Source: Candidatus Neomicrothrix sp. UBA4742 (lineage in GTDB: Bacteria; Actinomycetota; Acidimicrobiia; Acidimicrobiales; Acidimicrobilacustridaceae). From it: DNA of 34,909 nucleotides. The notes below the pieces were generated by a model. The model was not told where the DNA came from and did no database searches. It worked only from the letters and a program-made list of their open reading frames with translations. The translations under genes were made by a program, and so were the position numbers. The stretch is from contig DHIQ01000284.1 in NCBI GenBank assembly GCA_002403895.1, forward strand, positions 1,113-36,021. The letters are read 5' to 3'. Positions 1 to 8,085 of the stretch are shown here, piece by piece. The number at the start of each line of letters is the position of its first letter. Position 1 is the first letter of the stretch.

Positions 1-18
1 TGTCGTTGGTTGGCACGA

Positions 19-1368
19 TTACGTCGCTTCCTTCAATCGCTGGCCGGCACGTTCGGCCGCCAGCCCGACGACGTCCCGCAGGAGGTCGTCCACATCCCCG
101 TCTCCTCCGGCCGATGCCGGCCGGTTGTCCACGAAGGCCACCTCGGCGCCGCGCTCCACGGCTCTCCGCGCCGCCACGTCCACCGCGGCCGCCTTCAGCT
201 CGGTGAGCAGCACGTCGAACGGCGGGGCAGAGGCGAGATCCGCCTCCAGTCCGGCCCGGTCCGCCAGCTTCGACGAGACCTTCACCACCCGGCACCCGGA
301 CGTTCGCTGGAGTTGCTCCGAGAGCCGTTCCGCGGGCCCCGGGCCCGCAGTGGTGGCGAAGAACACGTCCTTCCCGCTCACGTCGCTGAGTGCGACCGGC
401 TGGAGCTCCGCTACGGCTACCCGCATGTGGGGACGCAGCCGACGAACCAGGGACTGGAGAGCGGAAAGGTTGTCCGGCCCGGCGGTCGGGCCGACACCAA
501 TCATAAAGACTGCGAGGTCCGAAAGCAATATCCGGAGGGGACCGAGGTGACCGCCCAGCAGCTCGGGGTCCAGGCCGGCCGGGATCGCCAGCACTCCCGC
601 GTCCCACGGGACGGTGGGGACCGACGCGCCGCTGCCCTCCAGGATCACCGGGTCGGCACCGTTCGAAGCGGCCAGGCGGGCTGCCTCGGCGACGTTGGAG
701 GCGAACGGTTTCCCGCCCAGCCCGCCACCGCATCGCCTGGCCCCGACCGTGGGAACCCCAGAGGTCAGGGCGTCCTCGAGGTAGTCCGAAGCCGCGTGCT
801 CGCCGCGGTCGGCCAGGGCCAGGAGCGCGTCCAGGCTCACGTCCCCGGAGCCGGCCACGACCGGAGCGTCCGGACCGCCCCGGCCCATCGCCACGATCCA
901 CGGCCGCCGGCCGTCCGCGGCCGCCAGCCGGGCCAGATGCCCGCCGATCGCGGTCTTCGCCACCCGCTTCCCTGTGCCGATCACGGCGATCGTCGCCGCC
1001 GGCAACCCTTCCTCGGTGATCGGCGGGTCGAACCGAAAATCCGGGCCCAGGTACGGGAGCCCGAGCGCCAGGGTCGCCGCGGCCAGCTCGAAGCGCTGCC
1101 GGTCACCGAGGACGGGCTCGTCGGACAGGTCCAGCACGCCGTCGGGTCGCGCGGCCTGCAGCGCATCCTGAAGCGCCCGCATCCGGTCGGGCCCGGCCCG
1201 GGTCACGGGGACGTCCCCGAGGTCCAGCGACCCACCCACGTCGAGCTTCTCCCCTCCGCCGACGAGAAGCGCGGCGACGACGTCCAGGCCCATCGCCCGG
1301 GCCCGTTCGATCGCCCACCGGGTGACGGGCGGGTAGTGCTCACCGTCGACCAACGCGATGACCCTCAT
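19..1368 (-). CDS. cpgS: Cyclic 2,3-diphosphoglycerate synthetase
   Basis: The 449-residue protein matches the cyclic 2,3-diphosphoglycerate synthetase family, which uses ATP to close 2,3-diphosphoglycerate into its cyclic phosphoanhydride, a compatible solute known best from thermophilic methanogens. The N-terminus MRVIALVDGEHYPP and a P-loop-like GTGKRVAKTA near residues 131-140 are the recognisable parts, followed by a second conserved block with GARRCGGGLGGKPFASN. Length is close to the archaeal enzyme. The ATG at 1368 is the first sensible start; a GGAGG lies 14 nt upstream, rather far. The gene lies 50 nt downstream of the phosphoesterase on the same strand, so co-transcription is likely. 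The family is cytoplasmic. Assignment is from remembered family features; substrate in this organism is inferred. Confidence 0.8.
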   Translation of the reverse strand: MRVIALVDGEHYPPVTRWAIERARAMGLDVVAALLVGGGEKLDVGGSLDLGDVPVTRAGPDRMRALQDALQAARPDGVLDLSDEPVLGDRQRFELAAATLALGLPYLGPDFRFDPPITEEGLPAATIAVIGTGKRVAKTAIGGHLARLAAADGRRPWIVAMGRGGPDAPVVAGSGDVSLDALLALADRGEHAASDYLEDALTSGVPTVGARRCGGGLGGKPFASNVAEAARLAASNGADPVILEGSGASVPTVPWDAGVLAIPAGLDPELLGGHLGPLRILLSDLAVFMIGVGPTAGPDNLSALQSLVRRLRPHMRVAVAELQPVALSDVSGKDVFFATTAGPGPAERLSEQLQRTSGCRVVKVSSKLADRAGLEADLASAPPFDVLLTELKAAAVDVAARRAVERGAEVAFVDNRPASAGGDGDVDDLLRDVVGLAAERAGQRLKEAT

Positions 1369-1418
1369 GGCCTGCGTTCGAACCTCCGGTCGCCGCGGGC
1401 TGGCGGTGTGACCGGTCG

Positions 1419-2219
1419 CTACTCGGATGTGAGCGACAGGTTCTGGGTGCGGTCCTGGACCAGCGATTCGAGCTGCCGGTGGAACTGCCGTCCGCTCGAC
1501 AGCGAGAAGTGCGCCAGGACGGTCATTCCGCCGAACGGGAACTTCCGGTGGATCTTCACCTCGTCCCCTTCGAGCTCGACGATGTTGTAGCACGGCTTGG
1601 TGTATCCGCGCAGCCGGAGCGACGAACATGTCCCGGCGTTGACCACGTAGAGGTTCTCCAGGCGCCACACGAAGGGCACGTGCTTGTGCCCGGACAGGAC
1701 CATGTGAACGCCCGCCTCGAGCAGCACCTCGAGGAGGTCGCCGGCGTCGTTCACGATGCTCCGCTCGCGCCCGGTCCCCGGCACCGGCAGCAGGTGGTGG
1801 TGGAGGGCGAAGATCTTCAGGTCGGCGGGGTGGGAGAACTGCTCCCGGATCCAGTCGTAGCGCTCCCGGCCGATCTGGCCGTCGTTGAGGTCCGGCTCGC
1901 TCGAGTCCGCCCCTACGATCCGCACACCCTTCACGTCCGTGGACCAGTGCCGGGGCCCGACCAGCTCCTCGAAGTGGACGTAGCCGACGTTGCGCGCGTC
2001 GTGGTTCCCCGGAACGGTCACGATCGGGCTGGTGATCCGGTCCTGGTAGGCGACCCAGTTGCGGTACTCCTGACGGTAGCCCTCGTTCGTGAGGTCGCCG
2101 GTGCACACCACCACGTCTGGCCGGAGCTCGTTCAGCTCCACGATGACGCGGTTCATGAGGTTCGGCACGAAGTACGGGGAGCCGACGTGGGGGTCGGAGA
2201 TGTGGGAGATCGTGACCAC
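1419..2219 (-). CDS. Calcineurin-like metallophosphoesterase (CpdA-like)
   Basis: This 266-residue protein has all the metal-binding motifs of the calcineurin-like phosphoesterases in order: SDPH near the N-terminus, GDLTNEG, GNHDARN, a histidine-rich HHHLLP and a terminal SGHKH. The compact size and the GNHD/GHxH pattern resemble class III cyclic-nucleotide phosphodiesterases (CpdA type), but the substrate cannot be read from sequence. I chose the GTG at 2219 because it is followed directly by the conserved VTISHISDPH and sits 7 nt after a TAGACT hexamer. A longer reading frame starts at 2345 but would run into the divergent protease gene. It precedes cpgS by 50 nt. Two nucleotide cyclases occur 6-9 kb away, so a role in cyclic-nucleotide turnover is possible but unproven. 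Confidence 0.85.
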   Translation of the reverse strand: MVTISHISDPHVGSPYFVPNLMNRVIVELNELRPDVVVCTGDLTNEGYRQEYRNWVAYQDRITSPIVTVPGNHDARNVGYVHFEELVGPRHWSTDVKGVRIVGADSSEPDLNDGQIGRERYDWIREQFSHPADLKIFALHHHLLPVPGTGRERSIVNDAGDLLEVLLEAGVHMVLSGHKHVPFVWRLENLYVVNAGTCSSLRLRGYTKPCYNIVELEGDEVKIHRKFPFGGMTVLAHFSLSSGRQFHRQLESLVQDRTQNLSLTSE

Positions 2220-2232
2220 GGAGATGAGTCTA
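2220..2232 (-). promoter_or_regulatory. Leaderless promoter -10 of the phosphoesterase
   Basis: On the minus strand TAGACT (2227-2232) is followed by exactly 7 nt and then the GTG start. No Shine-Dalgarno sequence is present. This is the layout expected for a leaderless actinobacterial transcript. No good -35 is visible. Confidence 0.45.
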
Positions 2233-2275
2233 CCGTCCGGCCCCGCCGGACCGGAGAGGGAAACAAAACGCCGGG

Positions 2276-2288
2276 TCTGGCACGATGG
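2276..2288 (+). promoter_or_regulatory. Putative extended -10 upstream of the MarP-like gene
   Basis: The 13-mer TCTGGCACGATGG ends just before the GTG start at 2293, with 6 nt between CACGAT and the start codon. The identical 13-mer stands at the same distance before the phosphotransferase gene (34559-34571, minus strand). It could be an extended -10 element (TGG followed by CACGAT) of a leaderless promoter. Confidence 0.35.
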
Positions 2289-2292
2289 CGCG

Positions 2293-3465
2293 GTGAACCT
2301 GCTCGACCTCGTCATCATCCTGCTGGTCGTCCTGGCAATCATCAACGGCTACCGGCGCGGCGCGGCCCTGCAGATCACCGCGTACCTCGGCCTCCTGCTC
2401 GGGCTGCTGATCGGTGCGCTGATCGCGCCCCCGGTGGCCGGCCTGGCCAGATCGCCGTTCGGCGAGGCCGCGCTGGCGTTGATCACGCTGATCGCCATGG
2501 CGGCGATCGGCGATGCCATCGGCTGGTTCGTCGGGGCGAAGGTCTGGGCGGTCACCCACCGAACCGTCCTGGGGACCGTGGACTCCGTGGCCGGTTCGTT
2601 CGTCGCCATCGTGGCCGTCCTGCTGACGGTGTGGTTCATCGGGTCCAACCTGTCGCAGGGCCCCTACCAGACGCTCTCGAACCAGATCCAGGGTTCGAGG
2701 ATCATCCGCGGCCTAGACGACGCGCTCCCCCAGCCGCCCACGCTCCTGTCCGAGGTGAAGAACTTCCTCAACAAGTTCGGCTTCCCGCAGGTGTTCGCCG
2801 GTCTCCCGCCCGAGCCGGCGGGACCGGTGAAAAGCCCGACCAGCGGGCAGACCGCCGCGGCGGCGAAGCAGGCTCTGGCCAGCACCGTGCGGATCGAAGG
2901 CCAGGCGTGCGGCGAGATCCAGGAGGGGAGCGGCTTCGTGGCAGCTTCGAACTACGTCATCACGAACGCGCACGTGGTGGCCGGCGTCCGCTCCCCGGTC
3001 GTACAGGCGCAGAACGGAGGCTCGCAACCGGGAACAGTGGTGCTCTACGACCCACGGATGGACATCGCGATCCTGCGGATCGGCCACGCGCCGGGGCCGG
3101 TCCTCTCGATCGATGCGACCGACGTGGCCCGGGGGGCCGACGGTGCCGTGCTCGGGTACCCGGGCGGCGGCCCCTTGAAATACGGGCCGGGGGCGGTTCG
3201 ACGCGACCTGGAGGCGGTCGGGCGCGACATCTACGGCAGGTCGGTGGTGACCCGCGACGTCTACGAGCTGCAGGCCATCGTCCGCCCGGGCAACTCGGGA
3301 GGACCCTTCGTCCTGGTGAGCGGCACGGTCGCGGGTGTCGTGTTCGCGGCGTCGACCGCCGACCCGAACGTGGGGTACGCGCTGACCACCCCGCAGATCC
3401 TGCCGCTGTTGCACCAGGCCGAAGGACGAACGCACCCGGTGTCCAACGAGGGCTGCACGCGGTAG
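2293..3465 (+). CDS. marP: MarP-like membrane serine protease (CvpA plus trypsin-like)
   Basis: The 390-residue protein has about four hydrophobic segments in residues 1-120 (CvpA/colicin V production domain) and a trypsin-like protease domain in residues 190-380. The catalytic triad is visible as His227 in ITNAHVV, Asp257 in MDIAIL and Ser335 in GNSGGP. Two cysteines, C206 and C388, are placed like those of the regulatory disulfide in mycobacterial MarP (Rv3671c). Known members are periplasmic proteases needed for acid and oxidative stress resistance. The GTG at 2293 is chosen because the hydrophobic N-terminus starts there; no Shine-Dalgarno is seen. The gene is divergent from the phosphoesterase and convergent with thrB, 24 nt away. 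Confidence 0.88.
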   Translation: MNLLDLVIILLVVLAIINGYRRGAALQITAYLGLLLGLLIGALIAPPVAGLARSPFGEAALALITLIAMAAIGDAIGWFVGAKVWAVTHRTVLGTVDSVAGSFVAIVAVLLTVWFIGSNLSQGPYQTLSNQIQGSRIIRGLDDALPQPPTLLSEVKNFLNKFGFPQVFAGLPPEPAGPVKSPTSGQTAAAAKQALASTVRIEGQACGEIQEGSGFVAASNYVITNAHVVAGVRSPVVQAQNGGSQPGTVVLYDPRMDIAILRIGHAPGPVLSIDATDVARGADGAVLGYPGGGPLKYGPGAVRRDLEAVGRDIYGRSVVTRDVYELQAIVRPGNSGGPFVLVSGTVAGVVFAASTADPNVGYALTTPQILPLLHQAEGRTHPVSNEGCTR

Positions 3466-3489
3466 CCGCGCGGCCGGAGGCTGGCCCGA

Positions 3490-4359
3490 CTATCCAGCGG
3501 CCACCGTGGCGCCGCCCGAGGCCACCGCCGGGCGGAGCACCCGCCACATGGGCCCGAGCTCCCAGAGGGGTCGTTCCTCGTCCTCGAAGGCCAGGAGCGT
3601 CGGGCCCGAACCGGCCACGCACACGGGGACGCCCGCTTGGCGGAGGTCCTCGAACAGCGACCGGGCGGCCGGGAGGTGCGGGAGGCGGTAGGGCTGATGC
3701 AGCCGGTCGTCCAGGGCCACTCCCAGGAGGGCCGGGCGGGCGGTGAGCGCCAGCAGCGCCAAGGCGGAACGGGACGCGTTGAACACGGCGTCGGGGAACG
3801 GGACCCTCTCAGGGATCAACCGGCGGGCGTCCTTCGTCGACATGCGCTCGGCCCGGGGGATCAACAGGACCGGCCGCAGCTCCGGGTTGGGGGCGAGCCG
3901 CTCCGCCCGCCAGCCGGCCTGGGAGAGGTAGGCCAGCGTCAGTCCGCCGCGCAGACAGGCGGCCACGTTGTCGGCGTGGCCTTCGACGTCGACCGCGAAC
4001 TCGAGGAGCCGGTCCGGCCCCAGGTCCAGCCCCAGCAGCCGGTCCCCGAGCAGGACGCCGGCCACCACCGCGGCCGCAGACGACCCCAGGCCTCGCTCGA
4101 GGGGGATCCCGTTCCGGCAGGTGAGGCGGAATGGAGGCGGGGCGCCGCCCGCTTCCCGCCCCAGAAAGGTGATCGTCCGGAACACGAGGTTCGAACCGTC
4201 GGCCGGCAACTCCCCCGCGTCCTCGCCGTCGACCTCCACGCCCGGCTCCAGGGCCGTGTCGATCACGAACTCGCTGAACACCTCCAGGGCCAGCCCGAAG
4301 CAGTCGAACCCGGGGCCGAGGTTCGCCACCGTCGCCGGGGCGCGGACGGTGATCCTCAC
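3490..4359 (-). CDS. thrB: Homoserine kinase (GHMP family)
   Basis: The enzyme phosphorylates L-homoserine to O-phosphohomoserine, the substrate of threonine synthase. The 289-residue protein opens with the GHMP-kinase start VRAPATVANLGPGFDCFG and carries the ATP-binding motif LERGLGSSAAAV near residues 90-101 and a C-terminal GSGPTLLAF. The start is GTG at 4359, only 10 nt after the thrC stop, so translation is probably coupled. It is the last gene of the argS-GNAT-thrC-thrB operon and converges on the MarP-like gene. Length is slightly short but within the family range. Confidence 0.93.
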   Translation of the reverse strand: MRITVRAPATVANLGPGFDCFGLALEVFSEFVIDTALEPGVEVDGEDAGELPADGSNLVFRTITFLGREAGGAPPPFRLTCRNGIPLERGLGSSAAAVVAGVLLGDRLLGLDLGPDRLLEFAVDVEGHADNVAACLRGGLTLAYLSQAGWRAERLAPNPELRPVLLIPRAERMSTKDARRLIPERVPFPDAVFNASRSALALLALTARPALLGVALDDRLHQPYRLPHLPAARSLFEDLRQAGVPVCVAGSGPTLLAFEDEERPLWELGPMWRVLRPAVASGGATVAAG

Positions 4360-4369
4360 CGGGCCGGGG

Positions 4370-5431
4370 TCACGCCAGGCCCAACTCGGTGGCCACCGCC
4401 GCCGGGTCGGCCGGGAGCAGCGGCGGCTTCCCCGCGCCGGCGATCGCCCAGTCCGGCTCCTTCAGGCCGTGGCCGGTGAGGATGCAGACCACGGTGGAGC
4501 CCCGTTCGAGCCGACCTTCCGCGCTGAGCGCGAGCAGCCCGGCGATGGAAGCCGAGGAGGCCAGCTCGGCGAACAACCCCTGGCGGGCGACCCGCCGGTA
4601 CGCGGAGAGGATGTCCCGGTCGGTGACGCTGCGGATCTCCCCGCCAGACTCGGCGGCAGCCCTTTCGGCCAGCTCCCACGAGGCCGGGTTCCCGATACGG
4701 ATCGCCGTGGCGATGGTCGAGGGGTTCGGGACCGGCCGGCCGAGGACGATCGGCGCGGCCCCGGCCGCCTGGAAGCCGAACAGCGCCGGCGGCCGGGCGA
4801 TCACGCCGTCGGCGAGATACTCCGAATAGCCCATCCAGTAGCTCGAGATGTTCCCGGCGTTCCCCACCGGGATGCACTGGACGTCGGGAGCCCGCCCCAG
4901 CGCGTCGCACACCTCGAACGCGGCCGTCTTCTGCCCCTGCAGGCGGAACGGGTTCACCGAGTTGACCAGCGTGACTGGGTAGTCGTGCTCCAGCCGCCGG
5001 GCCACCTCCAGCGCGGCGTCGAAGTTCCCGTCGATCTCCAGGACGCGAGCGCCGTGCACCAGGGTCTGGGCCATCTTCCCGGAGGCGATCCTCCCGGCCG
5101 GGACCAGAACCCCGCACGTGAGCCCCGCCTTCGCCGCGTAGGCCGCCGCCGACGCGCTGGTGTTCCCGGTCGAGGCGCACACGACCGCCTTCGACCCCGC
5201 TTCGACGGCCTTGGAGATGGCCAGCGTCATGCCCCGGTCCTTGAAGCTCGCCGTCGGGTTGGCGCCCTCGAACTTCAGCCAGACCTCGCAGCCGGTGGCC
5301 TCCGAGAAGTGCTCGGAGCGGACGAGCGGCGTGCCGCCTTCGCAGAGCGTCACGACCGGCGTGGCGTCCGTGACCGGCAGCCGGTCACGGTACTCCTCGA
5401 TCACCCCCCGCCACTGATGCGCCATGCTCAT
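4370..5431 (-). CDS. thrC: Threonine synthase
   Basis: This PLP-dependent fold-type II enzyme converts O-phosphohomoserine to threonine. The 353-residue protein has the PLP lysine in NPTASFKDRGM (about residue 59), the substrate-binding ASTGNTSAS motif, a PLP-phosphate glycine loop PVGNAGNISSYW and a C-terminal TGHGLKEP, all typical of the short actinobacterial form. Two ATGs are possible: 5431 overlaps the upstream stop as ATGA, and 5425 has the better spacing (9 nt) from an AGGA. The overlap with the acetyltransferase gene and the 10-nt gap to thrB show a single operon. Confidence 0.94.
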   Translation of the reverse strand: MSMAHQWRGVIEEYRDRLPVTDATPVVTLCEGGTPLVRSEHFSEATGCEVWLKFEGANPTASFKDRGMTLAISKAVEAGSKAVVCASTGNTSASAAAYAAKAGLTCGVLVPAGRIASGKMAQTLVHGARVLEIDGNFDAALEVARRLEHDYPVTLVNSVNPFRLQGQKTAAFEVCDALGRAPDVQCIPVGNAGNISSYWMGYSEYLADGVIARPPALFGFQAAGAAPIVLGRPVPNPSTIATAIRIGNPASWELAERAAAESGGEIRSVTDRDILSAYRRVARQGLFAELASSASIAGLLALSAEGRLERGSTVVCILTGHGLKEPDWAIAGAGKPPLLPADPAAVATELGLA

Positions 5432-5997
5432 CCGTCCTGCAGCGACGGACGTTCGACCAGCCACTTCCCCATCACGATCTCGTCGAAGTAGCCGGCCGCC
5501 TTGTGCGAATGTCCCGCCAGCCGCCCCTCCTCCACGAAGCCGAACTTCGCGTACAGCGCCCAGGCGGGGTGGTTGTGCGGATAGACGGTGAGGGCGAGCT
5601 TCTCGACGCCGACGCTCTCCGCCCACCGGATACATTCGGCCATCAACTCGCTGCCCACGCCCTGGTGGCGCCGGTCGGGCGCGACCGCCATGCCGATCGA
5701 CGCAACGTGCCGGGTGATCGGGCCCTCTTCGCGGGAGACCTCCAGGTGGCCGATCACCCGGTCGCCATCCACTGCGACCAGCGAGGCGTGATCCTCGGTC
5801 CAGGAGTCCCGGAACCGCCGGCGGTAGTACCGAGCGCTCTGGCGGACCACGTCGCTGCGCACATACACGCGTTCGGCCACAACCTGCTCCCACATCTCCA
5901 GGAACGACCGGGCGTCACCGGGGCGCGAGGCGCGGATGACGAACGCGGCGCGGGGCCCACGCTCGGGCTCGGGGAGGCCGTAGTCAACCGCTTCCAT
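5428..5997 (-). CDS. GNAT family N-acetyltransferase
   Basis: The 189-residue protein is a GNAT acetyltransferase: acetyl-CoA binding motif A is seen as VAPDRRHQGVGSELM (R-x-x-G-x-G) and motif B as VYPHNHPAWALYAKFGF. The acceptor is unknown. The ATG at 5997 has AGAGG 6 nt upstream and overlaps the argS end by 14 nt; a TTG at 6015 would add six residues. In many actinobacteria lysA and hom stand between argS and thrC. Here this gene occupies that place, which is unusual. ATGA overlap with thrC suggests coupled translation. Confidence 0.85.
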   Translation of the reverse strand: MEAVDYGLPEPERGPRAAFVIRASRPGDARSFLEMWEQVVAERVYVRSDVVRQSARYYRRRFRDSWTEDHASLVAVDGDRVIGHLEVSREEGPITRHVASIGMAVAPDRRHQGVGSELMAECIRWAESVGVEKLALTVYPHNHPAWALYAKFGFVEEGRLAGHSHKAAGYFDEIVMGKWLVERPSLQDG

Positions 5998-7693
5998 CGG
6001 CCGCCTCTTGGTCAACGCCTCCGATCCTTTCCATCGACTCCGGGGCGCTCACCCCGATCAGCGCGAGCGCGCTGCCCACCACCTGCTTCGTCGCGGCGCT
6101 CAACCAGAGCCGCGCGTGGGTCAGGTTCGCGTCCTCGGTGATGACCCGGCAATCCGCGTAGAAGCGGTGGAAGGCCGCGGCGACCCCCTCGGCGTACTTC
6201 GTCAAGCGATGCGGGGCGTGGCCGCGGGCGGCCATCTCGACGATGTCCGGGAACTCAGCCAGGGTACGGATGAGCTCGTGCTCCGATCCGTGCTCCAGCA
6301 GGCCGAGATCCACCTCCCGCCAGTGCGGGCGATCGACACCCTGCTGTTCGGCGCGCCGCAGCAGGCTGGCGACGCGAGCATGCGCGTACTGCACGTAGTA
6401 GACGGGGTTCTCCATCGTCTGCCGCTTGACCTCGTCGATGTCGAACTCCATCGCGGAGTCGGCGGACCGGGTGAGGAGGGTGTACCGGGCGGCGTCGGCG
6501 CCGACCTCGTCGATCAGCTCGTCGAGCGTGAGGAGCTGGCCGGTGCGCTTGCTCATCTGAACGGGCTGGCCGCCGCGGCGGAAGGCGACGAACTGGTAGA
6601 GGACCATCTCGGTTCTCGCCGGGTCGAACCCCAGCGCCTCCGCCGCGCCCTTCACGCGCACCACGTCGCCGTGGTGGTCCGCCCCCCAGACATAGATGAG
6701 GTGATCGAAGCCTCTGCCGAACTTGTCGATCACGTACGCGCAGTCCGCCGCGAAGTACGTCGGCTGGCCGCTCGACCGGATCAGTACGCGATCCTTGTCG
6801 TCGCCGAACTTCGTCGAGGCGAACCACACCGCGCCGTCCGCGTCGTAGACGTAGCCGGCCTGGCGCATCTTCGCGATGGCCTGGTCGATCTCGCCGGATT
6901 CGTGCAGGGTCCGCTCACTGAAGTAGGAATCGAACCGGACCCCGAACCGCTCGAGGGTGGTCTCGATCATGTCGAGCATGATGGGGACGGCGGCGTGCAG
7001 GACCGCCTGCCACCGCTCCGCTTCCGGGAGGTCGAGTGCTCGCGGATCCAGTGTCGCGTCGACCGCTGCCGCGACGTCCTTGATGTAGTCGCCCGCGTAG
7101 CCGTCCTCGGGGAGCTTCGCTTCCTTGCCGTGGCGGTGCAGGAGCCGCGTTTCGACCGACCTGCCGAACAGCTCCATCTGTCGTCCGGCGTCGTTGTAGT
7201 AGTACTCGCGTTGCACGTCGTTGCCCACGGCCTCCTGCACGTTGGCGATGGCGTCGCCAAGCGCCGCGTTGCGAGCGTGTCCGATGTGGAGGGGTCCGGT
7301 GGGGTTCGCCGAGACGTACTCGACCTGGACCTTCCGGCCGGTCTTCCGCCAGCGCCCGTAGTCGTCCCCCTGCTGGAGGATCTCGGCCAGGGTGTCGGCG
7401 AGCCAGGTATGCCGGAGGAACACGTTGACGAAGCCCGGCCCCGCCACCTCGGCCTTGGCGATGACCCCATCGGTCGGCAGGTTCGCCACGATCGCCTCGG
7501 CCACCTGCCGGGGCGAACGCTTCGCCTTCGGCGCCAGCACCAGCGCGAGGTTGGTCGACCAATCCCCGTGCTCCTTGACCCGCGGCCGATCCAGGTCCGG
7601 CTGCGGCAGTTGGTCCGGGTCCAAGCCGAACTCGGGCGCGGCCGCCCGAGCAGCCCGCGCGAACAGATCGACGAGGGCGTCCTGGATGGCCAT
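5984..7693 (-). CDS. argS: Arginyl-tRNA synthetase
   Basis: The 569-residue class I aminoacyl-tRNA synthetase charges tRNA-Arg with arginine. It shows the N-terminal Add-1-like segment with EHGDWSTNLAL, the HIGH motif at residues 136-139 (PLHIGHARNA), and QMSKRTGQ in place of KMSKS, the usual degenerate form in ArgRS. The DALR anticodon-binding domain ends with the helix containing SAATKQVVGSALALIGV. The ATG at 7693 is the only good start. TACACT lies 10 nt upstream and no Shine-Dalgarno is present. It leads the operon and is divergent from a tRNA-Arg gene 95 nt away, an apt pairing of enzyme and substrate. Confidence 0.95.
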   Translation of the reverse strand: MAIQDALVDLFARAARAAAPEFGLDPDQLPQPDLDRPRVKEHGDWSTNLALVLAPKAKRSPRQVAEAIVANLPTDGVIAKAEVAGPGFVNVFLRHTWLADTLAEILQQGDDYGRWRKTGRKVQVEYVSANPTGPLHIGHARNAALGDAIANVQEAVGNDVQREYYYNDAGRQMELFGRSVETRLLHRHGKEAKLPEDGYAGDYIKDVAAAVDATLDPRALDLPEAERWQAVLHAAVPIMLDMIETTLERFGVRFDSYFSERTLHESGEIDQAIAKMRQAGYVYDADGAVWFASTKFGDDKDRVLIRSSGQPTYFAADCAYVIDKFGRGFDHLIYVWGADHHGDVVRVKGAAEALGFDPARTEMVLYQFVAFRRGGQPVQMSKRTGQLLTLDELIDEVGADAARYTLLTRSADSAMEFDIDEVKRQTMENPVYYVQYAHARVASLLRRAEQQGVDRPHWREVDLGLLEHGSEHELIRTLAEFPDIVEMAARGHAPHRLTKYAEGVAAAFHRFYADCRVITEDANLTHARLWLSAATKQVVGSALALIGVSAPESMERIGGVDQEAADGSG

Positions 7694-7743
7694 GGGTGGG
7701 ACGAGTGTAGGCGCGAAGCCGGGCGTCAGGGTCGCAGACGCGT

Positions 7744-7752
7744 TGTTACCAT
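7744..7752 (+). promoter_or_regulatory. Putative extended -10 of tRNA-Arg
   Basis: TG-T-TACCAT fits an extended -10 (TGN-TANNNT) 35 nt before the mature 5' end of the tRNA. There is no convincing -35. The call rests only on position and motif. Confidence 0.25.
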
Positions 7753-7787
7753 GCCAGGAGACCGGCGCGATGTTGGCCGGCCACCGG

Positions 7788-7859
7788 GCCCCCGTAGCTC
7801 AGAGGATAGAGCACGCGCCTCCGGAGCGCGGTGCGCAGGTTCGAGTCCTGCCGGGGGCA
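7788..7859 (+). tRNA. tRNA-Arg, anticodon CCG
   Basis: The cloverleaf folds fully: acceptor stem GCCCCCG (7788-7794) with CGGGGGC (7852-7858), D stem GCTC/GAGC, anticodon stem CGCGC/GCGCG with loop CTCCGGA, 4-nt variable loop and T stem GCAGG/CCTGC around TTCGAGT. The anticodon CCG (7821-7823) reads the arginine codon CGG. The discriminator is A at 7859 and CCA is not encoded. Its 3' end and about 60 nt beyond are echoed by degenerate repeats downstream, as if it had served as an integration target. Confidence 0.95.
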
Positions 7860-7868
7860 CTCGCCCCT

Positions 7869-7922
7869 TGACGAATCGCCCCGCATATTGCCTGGTAGAG
7901 GCCCAGGTGGAATGTCCGATCG
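7869..7922 (+). repeat. 54-bp direct repeat, copy 1 (next to tRNA)
   Basis: This block begins 9 nt after the tRNA and matches 9534-9587 without gaps at 44 of 54 positions by hand alignment, including a 22-nt identical core starting at CATATTGCC (7884). Together the copies flank the hydrolase-cyclase gene in direct orientation. Confidence 0.8.
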
Positions 7923-7943
7923 CCCAGCTCCCAACCGCAACAT

Positions 7944-7970
7944 CTTGGGGTTCGAATAGGCTCCTCCCGC
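7944..7970 (+). repeat. tRNA T-arm-like repeat, copy A
   Basis: The core GGGTTCGAATAGGCTCCT resembles the tRNA T-arm with extra bases after the loop. Related copies in the same orientation lie at 9465-9526, 11135-11199 and 12954-13008. The remainder of 7971-8073 shows no gene or structure I can name. Confidence 0.6.
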
Positions 7971-8073
7971 CGCTGAAGGAGCGCGTGCGCTCAATCCGCG
8001 TTGCCGAGCCTGAGTGCGCCGGCCGACCGACGGGCCGAGGACGAGGGCATCTCCGGGCTTCCGTTGGCTCACC

Positions 8074-8079
8074 TACACT
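8074..8079 (+). promoter_or_regulatory. Leaderless -10 of hydrolase-cyclase gene
   Basis: TACACT stands 6 nt before the GTG start at 8086 and there is no Shine-Dalgarno. The spacing equals that of other presumed leaderless genes in the window. Confidence 0.4.
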
Positions 8080-8085
8080 CCCTGC

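Noticed and set aside
2276..2288. Sigma-54 promoter reading of TGGCACG
   Set aside because: The -12 TTGC element is absent and actinobacteria generally lack sigma-54.
10..3746. Long plus-strand open frames antisense to cpgS, the phosphoesterase and thrB
   Set aside because: They are Arg/Gly/Pro-rich shadows of genes with clear motifs on the real strand or frame, as usual in high-GC DNA.
7746..8072. Minus-strand frame across the tRNA containing RQDSNLRTALRRRVLYPLSYGG
   Set aside because: This is the well-known false translation of an antisense tRNA; the cloverleaf is complete.
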